NCBI GenBank assembly: GCA_024291935.2 | Contig: CM044322.1 | Coordinates: 21,451,405 to 21,515,404 of the forward strand | Reading direction: 5' to 3' | DNA: 64,000 nucleotides | DNA from: Okapia johnstoni | Lineage: Eukaryota > Chordata > Mammalia > Artiodactyla > Giraffidae | Shown here: piece by piece, positions 37,585 through 48,865 of the stretch | How positions within the stretch are numbered: the stretch's first letter is position 1 | Layout: each line of letters starts with the position of its first letter | The notes under the pieces: model-generated | What the model was told of the DNA's origin: nothing | The model's input: the letters and a program-made list of their open reading frames with translations, nothing else | Databases searched by the model: none | Made by a program: the position numbers and the translations under genes

Positions 37585-37645
37585 GAAGATTCTTGGTCTG
37601 GAAGATCCCCTGGAGAAGGGATAGGCTACCCACTCCAGTATCCTT
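37585..37645 (+). mobile_element. Truncated Bov-tA joined to the next copy
   Basis: A partial first half (gaagattcttggtctggaag) stops at ccactccagtatcctt, immediately before gggcttcccttgtgcc. Confidence 0.8.
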
Positions 37646-37835
37646 GGGCTTCCCTTGTGCCTTGGCTGGTAAAGAATCTGCCTGCAATGCAGGATACCTG
37701 GGTTCGATCCCTGGATTGGGGAGATCCCCTGGAGAAGGGAAAGGCTACCTACTCCAGTATTCTGGCCTGGAGAATTCCATGGACTGTATAGTCCATGGGG
37801 TCACAAAGAGTGGGACATGACTTTCACTTTCACTT
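37646..37835 (+). mobile_element. Bov-tA SINE
   Basis: Full-length copy that ends in a ctttcactttcactttc tail. Confidence 0.9.
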
Positions 37836-38021
37836 TCTGAAATGTGTATCATTTCTGCTATGCACACTATTTGCTCCAATTTGCCAATAATTGCAATCAG
37901 ATTGGAACTGTTATCCTTTTATGGCTCACTATGTCATTATAGGGTTAATCACAACAAACTCACAAACATACACAACCACATACACATACATTTATATACG
38001 TATACATATGTACTTCATATA

Positions 38022-38245
38022 AGGGCTTCCTAGATGGTGCTAACAGTAAAGAACCTGTCTGCCAATGCAGGAGACATAAGAGATGTGGATTTGATCTCCG
38101 GGTCAGGAAGATCTCCTAGAGGAGGGCATGGCAACCCACTCAGAATTCTTGCCTGAAGAATCCCATGGACAGAAGAGCTTGGCGGGCTACAATTCATAGG
38201 TTACAATGAGCTGGACACAACTGGAGTGACTTAGCATACACACAC
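38022..38245 (+). mobile_element. Bov-tA SINE
   Basis: Diverged copy starting agggcttcctagatggtgct. Confidence 0.85.
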
Positions 38246-38527
38246 ACATGTACTTCATATGTTTTAAAAAATTAAGCATGAGACTTAAAAAGCCTTCTAT
38301 CATTCAGTTGCTACCAAAAGCAAGTATTTAAGGAAACAATTTCACTTAAAGGAATATCTATTTTAGTAGGATAAATTAGAAATGGCTCAAATTATATGAA
38401 TTTTCTGAAAGAGCTTGTCAATATGACTATTTAATAAAAGATATGCAAATGACCATGAAGGTAAATGGTAAACTAATCAACGTCTTATGAACTTTAAGAA
38501 CAGTCTCAGTGGACATATTTGAGTTAT

Positions 38528-38790
38528 GCTTGCTGCTGCTGCTAAGTCGCTTCAGTCGTGTCCGACTCTGCAAGACCCCAGAGACAGCAGCCCACCAGGC
38601 TCCACTGTCCCTGGGATTCTCCAGGCAAGAATACTGGAGTGGGGTGCCATTTCCTTCTCCAATGCATGAAAGGGAAAAGTGAAAGTGAAGTTGCTCAGTC
38701 GTGTCTGACTCTTAGTGACCCCATGGACTGTAGCCCACCAGGCTCCTCCATCCATGGGATTTTCCAGGCAAGAGTACTGGAGTGGGGTGC
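38528..38790 (-). mobile_element. Bov-A2 SINE
   Basis: Two BovA monomers in reverse orientation, the outer boundary marked by gctgctgctgctaagtcgct; the monomers are joined by gaaagggaaaagtgaaagtg. Confidence 0.92.
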
Positions 38791-38867
38791 TTAGATTGCA
38801 TTTAAAATATATTTTAGGAGCACAGTGAGAAATGAAATATTTCCTGTCATATCAGTAAACAAGGATG

Positions 38868-39245
38868 TTAAAGTTTAGTTCAGTTGCTCAGTCATGTCTG
38901 ACTCTTTGCAACCCCAAGGACTACAGCACACCAGGCTTCCCTGTCCATCACCAACTCCCGGAGTTTGCTCAAACTCATGTCCATCAAATCAGTGATGCTA
39001 TCCAGTCATCTCATCCTCTGTTGTCCCCTTCTCCTGCCTTCAATCTTTCCCTGCATCAGGGTCTTTTCCAACGAGTCAGTTCTTCACATCAGGTGGCCAA
39101 CGTATTGGAGTTTCAGCTTCAGCATCAATCCTTCCAGTGAATATTCAGGACTGATTTCCTTCAGGACTGACTGGTTTGATCCCCTTGCAGTCCAAGGAAC
39201 TCTCAAGAGTGTTCTCCAACAGCACAGTTCAAAAGCATCAATTAC
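38868..39245 (-). mobile_element. BovB LINE 3' end, antisense, inside LTR
   Basis: Reverse BovB terminus: cagttgctcagtcatgtctg, through ggtggccaacgtattgga, to cacagttcaaaagcatcaat. Confidence 0.85.
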
Positions 39246-39342
39246 CAGTTACCAGTTTTCAGAATCACAGTTACCAGTGATTGCAGCCCTCCACTGTGAG
39301 TGGTGAACCCTAACGGAATTCAGAAAGGAGAAGAATACCTGC

Positions 39343-39560
39343 CATCTTTGACTACGCTAAAGCCTTTGACTGTGTGGATCACATCAAGCTGTGGAAAATT
39401 CTTCAAGAGGTGGGAATACCAGACCACCTTACCTGCCTCCTGAGAAATCTGTATGCAGGTCAAGAAGCAACAGCTAGAACCGGACATGGAGCAATGGACT
39501 GGTTCCAAATTGGGAAAGGAGTATGTCAAGGCTGTATATTGTCACCCTGATTATTTAACT
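39343..39560 (+). mobile_element. BovB LINE RT fragment
   Basis: It covers the RT region DYAKAFDCVDH to the segment before the catalytic YADD box, ending near tgtcaccctgattatt. It duplicates part of the adjoining copy (39890-40105). Confidence 0.85.
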
Positions 39561-39565
39561 TCTAC

Positions 39566-40955
39566 TGTGAAAGTGCTGCATTGAATAAGTCAGCAAATAT
39601 GGAAAACTCAGCAGTGGCCACAGGACTGGAAAAGATCAGTTTTCATTCCAATCCCAAAGAAAGGCAATGCCAAAGAATGCTCAAACTACCGTACAATTGC
39701 ACTCATCTCACATGCTAGTAAAGTAATGCTCAAACCTCTCCAAGCCAGGCTTCAGCAATACGTGAACCGTGAACTTCCAGATGTTCAAGCTGGTTTTAGA
39801 AAAGGCAGAGGAACTAGAGATCAAATTGCCAACATCCGCTGGATCATTGAAAAAGCAAGAGAGTACCAGAAAAACATCTTTTTCTGCTTTATTGATTATG
39901 CCAAAGCCTTTGACTGTGTGGATCACAATAAACTGTGGAAAATTCTGAAAGAGATGGGAATACCAGACCACCTGACCTGCCTCTTGAGAAACCTGTATGC
40001 AGGTCAGGAAGCAACAGTTAGAACTGGACATGGAACAACAGACTGGTTCCAAGTTGGGAAAAGAGTACATCAAGGCTGTATATTGTCACCCTGCTTATTT
40101 AACTCATATGCACAGTACATCATGAGAAATGCTAAGCTGGAGGAAGTGCAAGCTGGAATCAAGATTGCTGGGAGAAATATCAATAACCTCAGACATGCAG
40201 ATGACACCACCCTTATGGCAGAAAGTGAAGAAGAACTAAAGAGCCTCTCGATGAAAGTGAAAGAGGAGAGTGAAAAGGCTGGCTTAAAACTCAACATTCA
40301 AAAAACTAAGATCATGACCTCCGTTTCAATCACTTCATGGCAAAAAATGGGGAAACAATGGAATTAGTGACAGACTTTATTTTCTTGGGCTCCAAAATCA
40401 CTGCAGATGGTGACTGCAGCTACGAAATCAAAAGACACTTGCTATTTGGAAGAAAAACTATGACAAACCTAGACAGCATATTAAAAATCAGAGACATTAC
40501 TTTGCCAGCAAAGGTCCAGTCAAAGCTATGGTGTTTCCAGTAGTCATGTATGGATGTGAGAGCTGGACAATAAATAAAGCTGAGCACTGAAGAATTGATG
40601 CGTTTGAACTGTGGTGTTGGGGAAGACTCTTGAGAGTCCCTTGGACTGCAAGGAGATCAAACCATTCAATGCTGAAGGAAATCAGTCCTGAATGTTCATT
40701 GGAAGGATTGATGCTGAAGCTGAAACTTCAATACTTTGTCCACCTGATGTGAAGAACTGACTCTGAAAAGACCCTGATGCTGGGAAAGATTGAAGACAGG
40801 AGGAGAAGGGGATGACAGAGGATGAGATGACTGGATGGCATCACTGATTCGATGGACATGAGTTTGAGTAAGCTCCGGCAGTGGTTGATGGACAGGGAAG
40901 CCTGGCGTGCTGAAGTCCATGGGGTCACAAAGCATCAGACATGACTAAGGGAAAA
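39566..40955 (+). mobile_element. BovB LINE, RT region to 3' end, degenerate
   Basis: A 5'-truncated BovB with an open RT frame from 39726 to 40367 (GFRKGRGTRDQIANIRWIIE). The catalytic box reads HADD instead of YADD. A one-base loss near 40345 shifts frame into 40337-40543, and further stops follow. It is not functional. The end is near catggggtcacaaagcatca. Confidence 0.9.
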
Positions 40956-43627
40956 CACAGGACACTGGACCCAGATCCCTGAGGTGCATATCAAAGGAAT
41001 GACTTCAGCGAGCCCAGACTCTTGCATCCTCCCATACATAGAAAAGCTCTAAGTTCCTTGGCTTGGGATATCTGGTTCTCATTAATGTACAAAAAAATTT
41101 TTAAACTTTTGACATTCAAGCTACCTGTCTTTTGTTGCAGAGCTTCTATATAACCTGGTTCCTCCCTTTGCCTCCTCAGAGCAGTTCTATCAGGGTTATT
41201 TGAGATCTCCCTCGCAGGCTTGAAGTTCTAAAAATTTCCACAGAATAAAACTTAACTCTGAACTTTTAGGTTGTATGTGTTTTTTCAGTCGATAACCATT
41301 AGAAATCTTAGTGGAGAAAGGCCTTATAAAAAGAGGAAAGGGATAGAGTTATTTATGGATAGAATCACATTTTATTTGCTAGCTGCTAATTCTTATAATC
41401 TCAGCATAATGATTAGAAAGCACCTGGGCAGATTAAGGAACCTGTAGTATTTCCATAATGTTATTTTTACAGGCAAGTAATATTTCAATTGTCTGCAAAC
41501 CTGGACTACAAATGAAGACTCAAAAGAGCATAACAATAAGGAAAAGCACAGAGTAAATCAGAAAATGGGTGTGGTTGGACGAGAAAAAGGGAAAGCCTAT
41601 GTCACAAAGAGAATTAACAGAGTGAGAAAGTGGCCCACCCGGGAAGCTGGAGAAGACAAAAGGAGCAAAGTGTAGAAAGCCCATCAGGCTGTCACAGAGT
41701 GGTTCTGCAGGAGACTTGGACAAACATAAATTCTCATGTTGCTAATCTACAGGAGGTTTTACAATTTGCATGGTTGTGCTTTTAATGTTTCTTTCTTTTT
41801 TTTGTTTTTGGAAAGCAGAGGGGGGGAAAACACAATGGTTTTAGTTTTCAATATGAAAACCTAGTCCTAATTAACATTCAGAGTCCAATTTTCAGAGATT
41901 TCAGCTGGAGGATCTAAAGTCAAGCCCTGGACCCAAAGGGGACTCTAGACAAACCTAAAGCTGTGCCCAGATCTCCAGCCTGGTGCAGAGATTGCACAAA
42001 ACTGGCAGAGACATTCACAAATAAATCTCAAGGGGACTGGAGTTTGGCAGCCAGGGAGCCTGGAAGACAGTTCCAATATAAGCTAATTTTCATTTTTTCT
42101 CTGGATTTTAGCACGTCTAACACATATTTAGATTTAGATTTGTGTGAACCCACACAATTCCTACCAGAAGTGGAGTAGCTGTACTCATTATTGGCTGCTA
42201 GGTCATTATTATTTCCACCCTAATTAACTCCTTTCCACTCAGATACTGAAGAACTTGGCAAGAATGTAAAAGAAAAGTAAGCTCATATGATTTGTCTTCT
42301 GAGAAGCAAAGGGAGGGGTTGATTATTATGTCTGATTTGTAAACAGCTAAAATGTGGAAAAGAGAAGTTTAATTGTTGGCTGTTATTTAAATGACAAAAT
42401 ATCAATGAAGAGGAAATAAAGAGAAGTTAAACAACTTTGTAATCACACAGTGCCTAGAGGGATAAAGTTTGGGTTGGAACATTTGGTTTTCTGAATACAG
42501 GTATCCTCAAAAAGACTCACTTTTCTCTTTTAATAAGGAATTTATAAAGACATACTCAGGTGACTGTTTTTCTTTCTTTCTTTCTTTTTTTTTTCTCAGA
42601 AAGATCAGAAGCAATTCCATGAGTTCACACTTCAAAGATCAAGTTTTGGGCATTTATTAAAAAAAAAAATGTGACTATCTAGTGATGAAAAAGGCATTAC
42701 TAAAGCACAGTAATAAAGATAAGCCATACAGATAGAAAGGATAAAAGTTCAAGAAAAGAATGGCTGAACAGGGGTTACTATGGGACCGAGTGAAGGCTTA
42801 TATTTATAAACCTTAGTCCAAAAGAACCACACATCAGGTAGAAGCCCATAACGATCACTTATTTCTTGGGTATTTATCACATGCAGGCTAACCTGTGACC
42901 GTCTCCCACCCCCATCTCTGATCATCCCATCTGCAGGCAGGCATTCTGCACCCAAGTATAAAGCACATCTCCTTAAAGGTGCATTTTAGTCTGACTCTAG
43001 CTCCTCTCTACCCCTCTGGGCTTAAAGTTTGGGAAAGAAGAAAAGGTGCAATAAAAACTTGATTTTCATGCCATTATTTCTACCCCATGTATTATATATA
43101 GGCCCCCACATCCTAGAGGTACAGCAGGAAACCCAGACAGTGCCCATGAGAGATCCTGAAGCACATTGACACAGCTAACAGGGCTATCATCTGGAATACA
43201 AATAACAAAAGAAAGGAAGAGAGAAGGCCAAGACAACACAGAAGAAAGAATCTAAGGAATGGTGGAGCAGATGGAATGAATTAGTGATGGAAGCATTGTT
43301 GATATCAGCTACCAAATGTGTAAAAACAATACAACTGCCCACCTACATTTAAGTAAATGCAGCCAATGAATAAGAAATCAAGGCTAACCAAGAAGGCCAC
43401 AAATCTGAACTGGAGTGCTTTAAAAGATTCATGGGTATAATCAAGATCAAAATGTATACAGAAGGGAAAAGTACCCAGTAACAAGGGAGATTTGCAGTTA
43501 TTTCTGAAAAATCAGCATGATCTACATTCTTCTGGGGCCACTTTGAAGACCCCAAATGACACCTGGCCCCGGGTCCATCTCCATTGTTTACTGAACCTGG
43601 TATCTGACCAACAAGTTTAAAAAAATC

Positions 43628-43765
43628 AATTGTATCCATCTACTTGTAAAGCTGAGGAAACAATTCAGAAAAGTTAACGGACTTGTCCAAGAAACACGGA
43701 CCAAGGGATGAAACTGAGGTTGAAGCCCGCCTCCAGACCCCTGACAGCCTCCTTCAGCTCCTCCA
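43628..43765 (-). mobile_element. MIR SINE fragment, antisense
   Basis: Reverse MIR: taaagctgaggaaacaattc, then gttaacggacttgtccaag. Confidence 0.6.
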
Positions 43766-44394
43766 GGCTGCCCGCGTTGCAAGGCTTTCTGATTCTAAGC
43801 ATCACAGGGTTGTATTCTCTCCTTCTCCTTCTACTCCTTCCCTACCTTTCCCTCCACTGTGCTACTCTTCAGAAAACTGATACTATCATTCTCAATTTAA
43901 GACTCTCAAAGTCAAAGTCTACCGTCAACTCTCTCTGCTTGCCTGTAAAGGGGAAGAAGCAGGAGTCACTGAAGAATTAGGCCTGTGCTTTTCAAGGGAA
44001 TAACACACATCCTATCACTAGGAGCTCAGAGATCGTTGGAAGGACGGACCTGTCATATAATCTTGAAATAATATGATAAGTGAGATGACAGGCATTTACA
44101 AGGGTATGTATAAGAATTTATAGGAGAAACCGTAGCATGCCCAGAGAAACTTACTTGAAATATCCCCAAAACTCTTTAAAAGTTTTCTATAGTTTATCAG
44201 AAGCCTCTAGAACATCAATTAACCATGGACATCTTCAGTATATAATAATACTCATAAGACTATAGACTAGGTATGTGAACTATTTCTTGAGTCTTAATAT
44301 TTATATATTGTTTCAATAAGATCCCATCCTTACACATTGATGTATATTGTTCCTTAGCCAATACTGCAACAAATATGTTACATTACATGCAACT

Positions 44395-44530
44395 TACGCA
44401 GCACCTTAAAATCAGTTATTTCACCTGATTCTCACAGAAGTTTTGAGACAAAGCCAGACAGATACTGTACACAGTTAACAGAGGTAGAATTTGAACCTAA
44501 TTCTTCTGACATCATTCTGCTTCTGTCCTG
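44395..44530 (-). mobile_element. MIR SINE fragment, antisense
   Basis: Reverse MIR: cctgattctcacagaagttt, then gaggtagaatttgaaccta. Confidence 0.55.
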
Positions 44531-44867
44531 CACGGCTCCCTTTTTGTCCAAAAAGAAAGAATACAACGCTACAAGAACCTGCAAAAGGTCAAAGAGAGAC
44601 TATCAGAAATTGTAAACCAAAGTGGGTGCTGCTGGGAAGCAGAATGAACTTGCAAGAGATACATGCTCAGAGAAAAAGTAGAGCCAAAATGTAGGTCAAT
44701 GGGCACTCAATGTTAATTATCCTACAGGAAGTAAGTTAGTCATTTCTATCCAAAAGGAGGCTGAAAGTGTGGCCTTTATTTCCTTTGCATTCCCTAGAGA
44801 ACAAGATATTCTTAATTTAAGTGGAACCTAGGACTGTACATTTTGTTAGAATTCATAAATATGACTT

Positions 44868-44937
44868 TTGGGAAGGAAAGAAGAAAAGGAAGGAAGGGAG
44901 GGAGCGAGGGAGGGAAGCAGGAAGGAAAAAAAAGACA
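44868..44937 (+). repeat. GGAA-rich purine tract
   Basis: About 70 nt of (GGAA)/(GGGA) type purines. Confidence 0.85.
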
Positions 44938-45043
44938 GAAGATAACACTTCTATGATCTGACAGTATTATGTGTTCATGGATGCAGTGACCACTCACCTC
45001 AGTTATCACCCACAAAATGAGGAAAACCCTCCCCACTACAATA

Positions 45044-45098
45044 GGTCAGGAAGGTCCCCTGGAAAAGGGATAGGCTACCCACTCCAGTATTCTTGGGC
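45044..45098 (+). mobile_element. Truncated Bov-tA joined to the next copy
   Basis: A partial first half stops at ccactccagtattctt, directly before gggcttccttggtggt. Confidence 0.8.
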
Positions 45099-45300
45099 TT
45101 CCTTGGTGGTAACGGTAATCTGCTTGCAATGTGGGAGACCTGAGTTCAATCCCTGGATTGGGAAGATCCCCTGGAGGAGGGCATGGCAACCCACTCCATT
45201 ATTCTTGCCTGGACAATTCCCATGGACAGAGGAGCCTGGCGGGTTACAGTCCATGGGGTCGTAAAGAGTCGGACATGACTGATCGGCTAAGCATAGCATA
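45099..45300 (+). mobile_element. Bov-tA SINE
   Basis: Full-length copy ending near gactgatcggctaagcatag. Confidence 0.9.
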
Positions 45301-45431
45301 TATATACATATACATAATTGTAATTTATTTGCATTATTGTACAGCAAAAACCAAGACAACATTGAAAAGCAATTTTCCTCCAATTAAAAAATCAATTAAA
45401 AAGTAATTAAAAAAATAAAGAATAAAAAACA
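45301..45431 (+). mobile_element. L1 LINE 3' tail
   Basis: The last bases of a ruminant L1: acaacattgaaaagcaattt, then an A-rich tail. Confidence 0.7.
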
Positions 45432-45575
45432 CAGATTGATGGGCCTCACCCCCAGAGCCTCTGATTCAATAAGTCTGGGATGGGGCCTGAGAATATGCAC
45501 TTTTAACAGGTTCCTAGATGATGCCAATTGTGCTGATCCATGGGTCACACTTTGAGAACCCCTGGAGTGGGGGTA
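45432..45575. mobile_element. MER5A-type DNA transposon remnant
   Basis: Non-autonomous hAT-like pattern: cctctgattcaataagtctg, then cacactttgagaacccctgg. Confidence 0.7.
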
Positions 45576-46332
45576 CCAACAGGTGTGTGGTGGTCAATCC
45601 TAAACTGTGCATGATAGTAGTTGGGCGGTACGGGGTCATAAGGGGGAACACAGTTTTGTTCCTCATCACATCAGCAAAGGGGCTGAGAGCAGCCTGGGAT
45701 GCTCTGGATACCGGAGAATGTGCTGGGTTCAGCATGGAGGGAGGACAAATGGGGAAAGCTCTGTTCCTTCTGGGAAACACCGAAGCCAGCTCGAGAGGCT
45801 GCTGTCTACCCTCCCTCTTGCGATCATGCGTGGAAGCAGCAGAAGGGAATTCTCAGGATACCTTTGATCTCGTCCCAGTTTGAGTCTTCTGTCTGTTTAT
45901 CTCCCTCCTTCCCTGGCCTCTTCTTCCCCCTTCTTACCCCCTGCCTGGGGGATGAGTCACTCCCCCTCCTCCCCACCCCACTGCCATCTGTTTTTCTAAT
46001 GATGGCAGAAGATGAGCTGTTTTGTTGGCCGACACCGACACCGTAACAAAGCACACTCCAAGCTAGCATTTTTCCTGATGCACTCTCCCGAAGCTAGTTT
46101 ACTGGTATCGATTCCCCACCCAGTTTTCTCTTTGTCTCAAACCCCACCCTTTCCCCCTCTTTGGCCTCACGTAGAGCCCAGTTTCCCAGAATTAGATCAA
46201 GAGAAACATAGATAACAGAAGAAGGGAGAGTTGGATGTGTATGACGGGAGGGTGCTGAAGTCAAGGGCAGTTAAACAGCTCCCTCTAGTGCTCGCTCGAG
46301 GTGCAGCCAGAAATATCGAGCATTGCTGCTAA

Positions 46333-46620
46333 GTGGGGAGAAGGCAATGGCACCCCACTCCAATACTCTTGCCTGGAAAATCCCATGGACGGAGGAGCCT
46401 GATAGGCTGCAGTCCATGGGGGTCGCTAAGAGTCCGACACGACTGAGCAACTTCAGTTTCACTTTTCACTTTCATGCATTGGAGAAGGAAATGGCAACCC
46501 ATTCCAGTGTTCTTGCCTGGAGAATCCCAGGGACGGGGAAGCCTGGTGGGCTGCCGTCTATGGGGTCGCACAGAGTTGGACACAACTGAAGCGACTTAGC
46601 AGCAGCAGCAGCAGCTGCTA
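46333..46620 (+). mobile_element. Bov-A2 SINE
   Basis: Forward dimer with both BovA monomers; it ends in gacttagcagcagcagcagc. Confidence 0.92.
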
Positions 46621-46722
46621 AGTGGCTGAATTACTTCCAGTGAGAGGTCTGGATAACAAAGGCTGTTGTGACTGAGACTAGAGTACTTGTATTTGTTATG
46701 GGCTATTCCCTGGGTGAGGGGA

Positions 46723-46746
46723 CGTGTGTGTGTGTGTGTGTGTGTA
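46723..46746 (+). repeat. (GT)n microsatellite
   Basis: About 12 GT units after ggggac. Confidence 0.9.
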
Positions 46747-47649
46747 TCTATGTCAGGATTCCTTTGTTACGCTCCGTAAGCAAGGCTCTGCCTCATTCTT
46801 GACTCTTCCTTATAGTAATTTCTCTTAATCTAGTGAAGGAAGTCACAGACCCCTAACTTCCCCACTGGTAGGGGGACGCCTTGTGTGAAGAAGTAAACAG
46901 GATTTCTTGAGTTGGTAAAGATCTAGTTTGGGTTAATCACCAGTGGACCACAGGTCCTCCTCAGAGGTTGCAAACTGAGCTGCCTGCGTGACCCCTGCAG
47001 TTGATCTCAATGAGAGAAGCCCAGGAGGTGAGAAGCTACAGGGACTGCTAAGGAGCGTGCTGAGCTGGGGGCCAGCAGCCCTTCTGGCATTCTAGCTGCC
47101 ACTCAGATCCAGTTAACTGTTGCCATGGTTGCCAGATATTCTTGTTTTTCAAGAGAAAACTCTTTGCACAAAGATTTTATATTTATTTTTATCTGGTGTA
47201 TGTAAAATGTTACCTATACTCATATGAATTTTATATGGAAATCCCAATTTTTAAGCATTAGCAACCAAAACAAAATTTTAAGACACTGCCCTGGCCAAAC
47301 GCCTGTCTCTGGGCCATCGAGCTACAAAACTCTGATCTAACTAAGTTCCAATGAGGCCCAGTTAGAGAATCCCCAAACCATAAGTCATTCTGACTTGCTT
47401 TTAACTTTATTTTTTATCAAGTCATTTAAAATGAAACCCTGGAGATTTTGCTTTTTTTTTTAAAAAAAAGGCAAAATCAGAAATCCTAATATCTGTAATT
47501 TGTGGATTATGGAGCTACAAGTAAGAAATTGAACAGAGGACATCGGAGCAGAGAAAGGGCAAGAAACTGAACCAGAAGGCCTCAAATCCCTGTGAGCTGA
47601 GCAGAGCAGAGAGCGCTGGTCTGGGTTTGAGGGCGAGGGAGGATCTTAC

Positions 47650-47721
47650 CTCGCAGGACTGGATGCAGTGGATCAGGAGGGGGTCTGGGTGCCACTGATG
47701 CCGCCCAGTGCACACGATGCT
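47650..47721 (-). CDS. PAPPA2: PAPPA2 coding exon: end of CCP5
   Basis: A 72-nt exon of exactly 24 codons, phase 0 at both ends, reading [14 protein letters not shown] then [10 protein letters not shown]. The acceptor is TCTTCCCTTTCAG; the donor GAG/GTAAGATCC is at plus-strand 47645-47650. The segment supplies the conserved tryptophan (residue 10) and the closing cysteines (4, 19, 23) of the fifth CCP module. The exon is symmetric and a multiple of three, so skipping it would remove part of CCP5 without changing frame. It stands alone between introns of about 37.4 kb and 11.9 kb. No coding sequence was recognised on either side within those introns. Confidence 0.94.
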
Positions 47722-48028
47722 CTGAAAGGGAAGACGGAAAGAACAGAAAACCAAAGCTGAGACACCTGGTCGGTGAGAGGAGGGGCAAATTCTGAGCTTA
47801 CCCCATCAGCCCAAGCCCCTCCCTGAGGAATGAGCCCCGATTGAGCTGCATGAAGAGGTCAAAGGCAGCTGTCCAGTCCTTCCCTTGGAACTGCTAATCC
47901 AACTGGATGGAGCCGAGGTAGAAACTCTTAGCGAAGGGAAGTTTTCATTCTCTTCATTGTCTTCACCCTCCCAGAGCTATTAAAATTTCCAGAGTGGTGT
48001 CGGTGTAGTTTAAAAAAAAGCATCCTCA

Positions 48029-48097
48029 TGTTGAGGTTTGACAGAAAACAACAAAATTCTGTAAAGCAGTTATGTTTCAATTAAAAAATAAATTTTT
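48029..48097 (+). mobile_element. Very short L1 3' insertion with target-site duplication
   Basis: A 69-bp piece, including acaacaaaattctgtaaagc and the A-rich L1 tail, lies between two copies of aaaaaaagcatcctca (ending at 48028 and 48113). Confidence 0.8.
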
Positions 48098-48439
48098 AAA
48101 AAAAGCATCCTCAATACTAAAATGGCTTTATTTTGGATCTAGGCACAATATTGGTCCCACTTGTTTTGAAATTTTAAATAATGTTGCAAGAAATTGTGAG
48201 ATGGCTGTGTTGATCAGGAAGCACCATGGAGTTTTAAAGGCTGAGAAACAGAGCTTCATAGAAGAGCCTTGAACTAAAAGTGGATCTCGGGGATCCTAGA
48301 TCACTAGACGTGAGTGCCCAAGGGAGGAGTGGAGGCCAAACTGCACTCTCTGCAACTCTTCAGCACCATTTATCCCCTCCCTGTGAGAAATGAAAGAGGG
48401 CCTACGCACTGGACAAAGAGGTTTAATGTGAAACCACCA

Positions 48440-48545
48440 GCCTGGGCAAACTCCAGGAGATAGTGAAGGACAGGGAATCCTGGCGTGCTGCAGTCCACGG
48501 GGTCACAGAGTCAGACATGACTTAGTGATTGAACAACCACCACCC
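48440..48545 (+). mobile_element. BovB LINE 3' terminal fragment
   Basis: About 105 bp: gcaaactccaggagatagtg to gacttagtgattgaacaac. Confidence 0.8.
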
Positions 48546-48865
48546 AACAACTGGGACTCAAAATGGCACCAGCATTAACTGGTGAGAGTGTAAAAATGTG
48601 TTCCTGTGTTCCTGTTAAAACACTGATGGCTCCCTCTAATTCCCAATGGCCATTTGCTAATGTGCCTTTAAACAAACAGTTATCTGCTCTTTGTGAATAA
48701 TAACAACTCATGTTCATGGAGGGTTTTTTTCTTCTAATTTTTGTATTTTACACTTTCAAAAGATATGCTTCAGGAAAAGGGAAAGTTCCATGAGAGATTT
48801 CAAAGTGAAAAAGAGATTCTCTCTATAACTGGCTACCGATCCACCCATTTGCGGACCTTCATATG

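Larger units (their letters stand above)
38845..41295 (+). mobile_element. Ruminant ERV-type LTR interrupted by BovB (copy 2)
   Basis: Three separated blocks match the LTR at 34356: 38845-38875, about 39278-39343 and about 40946-41295. The last block keeps a TATA-like tctatataacc and an AATAAA signal. BovB pieces fill the two gaps. About 70 bp of the LTR present in copy 1 is missing at the second gap. Confidence 0.65.
10220..47649 (-). other. PAPPA2: PAPPA2 37.4-kb intron between CCP5 and LNR3 exons
   Basis: A very large intron bounded by GTAAGATCC and CTCCTTACCAG. It is filled with BovB, Bov-tA, Bov-A2, L1, L2, MIR and LTR copies listed separately. Stretches where I recognise nothing include about 11.2-13.5, 14.05-15.65, 16.6-17.4, 17.5-18.1, 18.4-19.3, 19.6-20.8, 22.9-24.6, 30.6-32.5, 36.4-37.0, 41.3-43.6, 43.8-44.4 and 46.75-47.6 kb. 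The protein order is continuous across the intron, so no PAPPA2 exon is expected inside it. Confidence 0.9.

Noticed and set aside
45518..45883. 121-codon plus-strand frame
   Set aside because: It begins inside a MER5A-type transposon remnant and matches no family.
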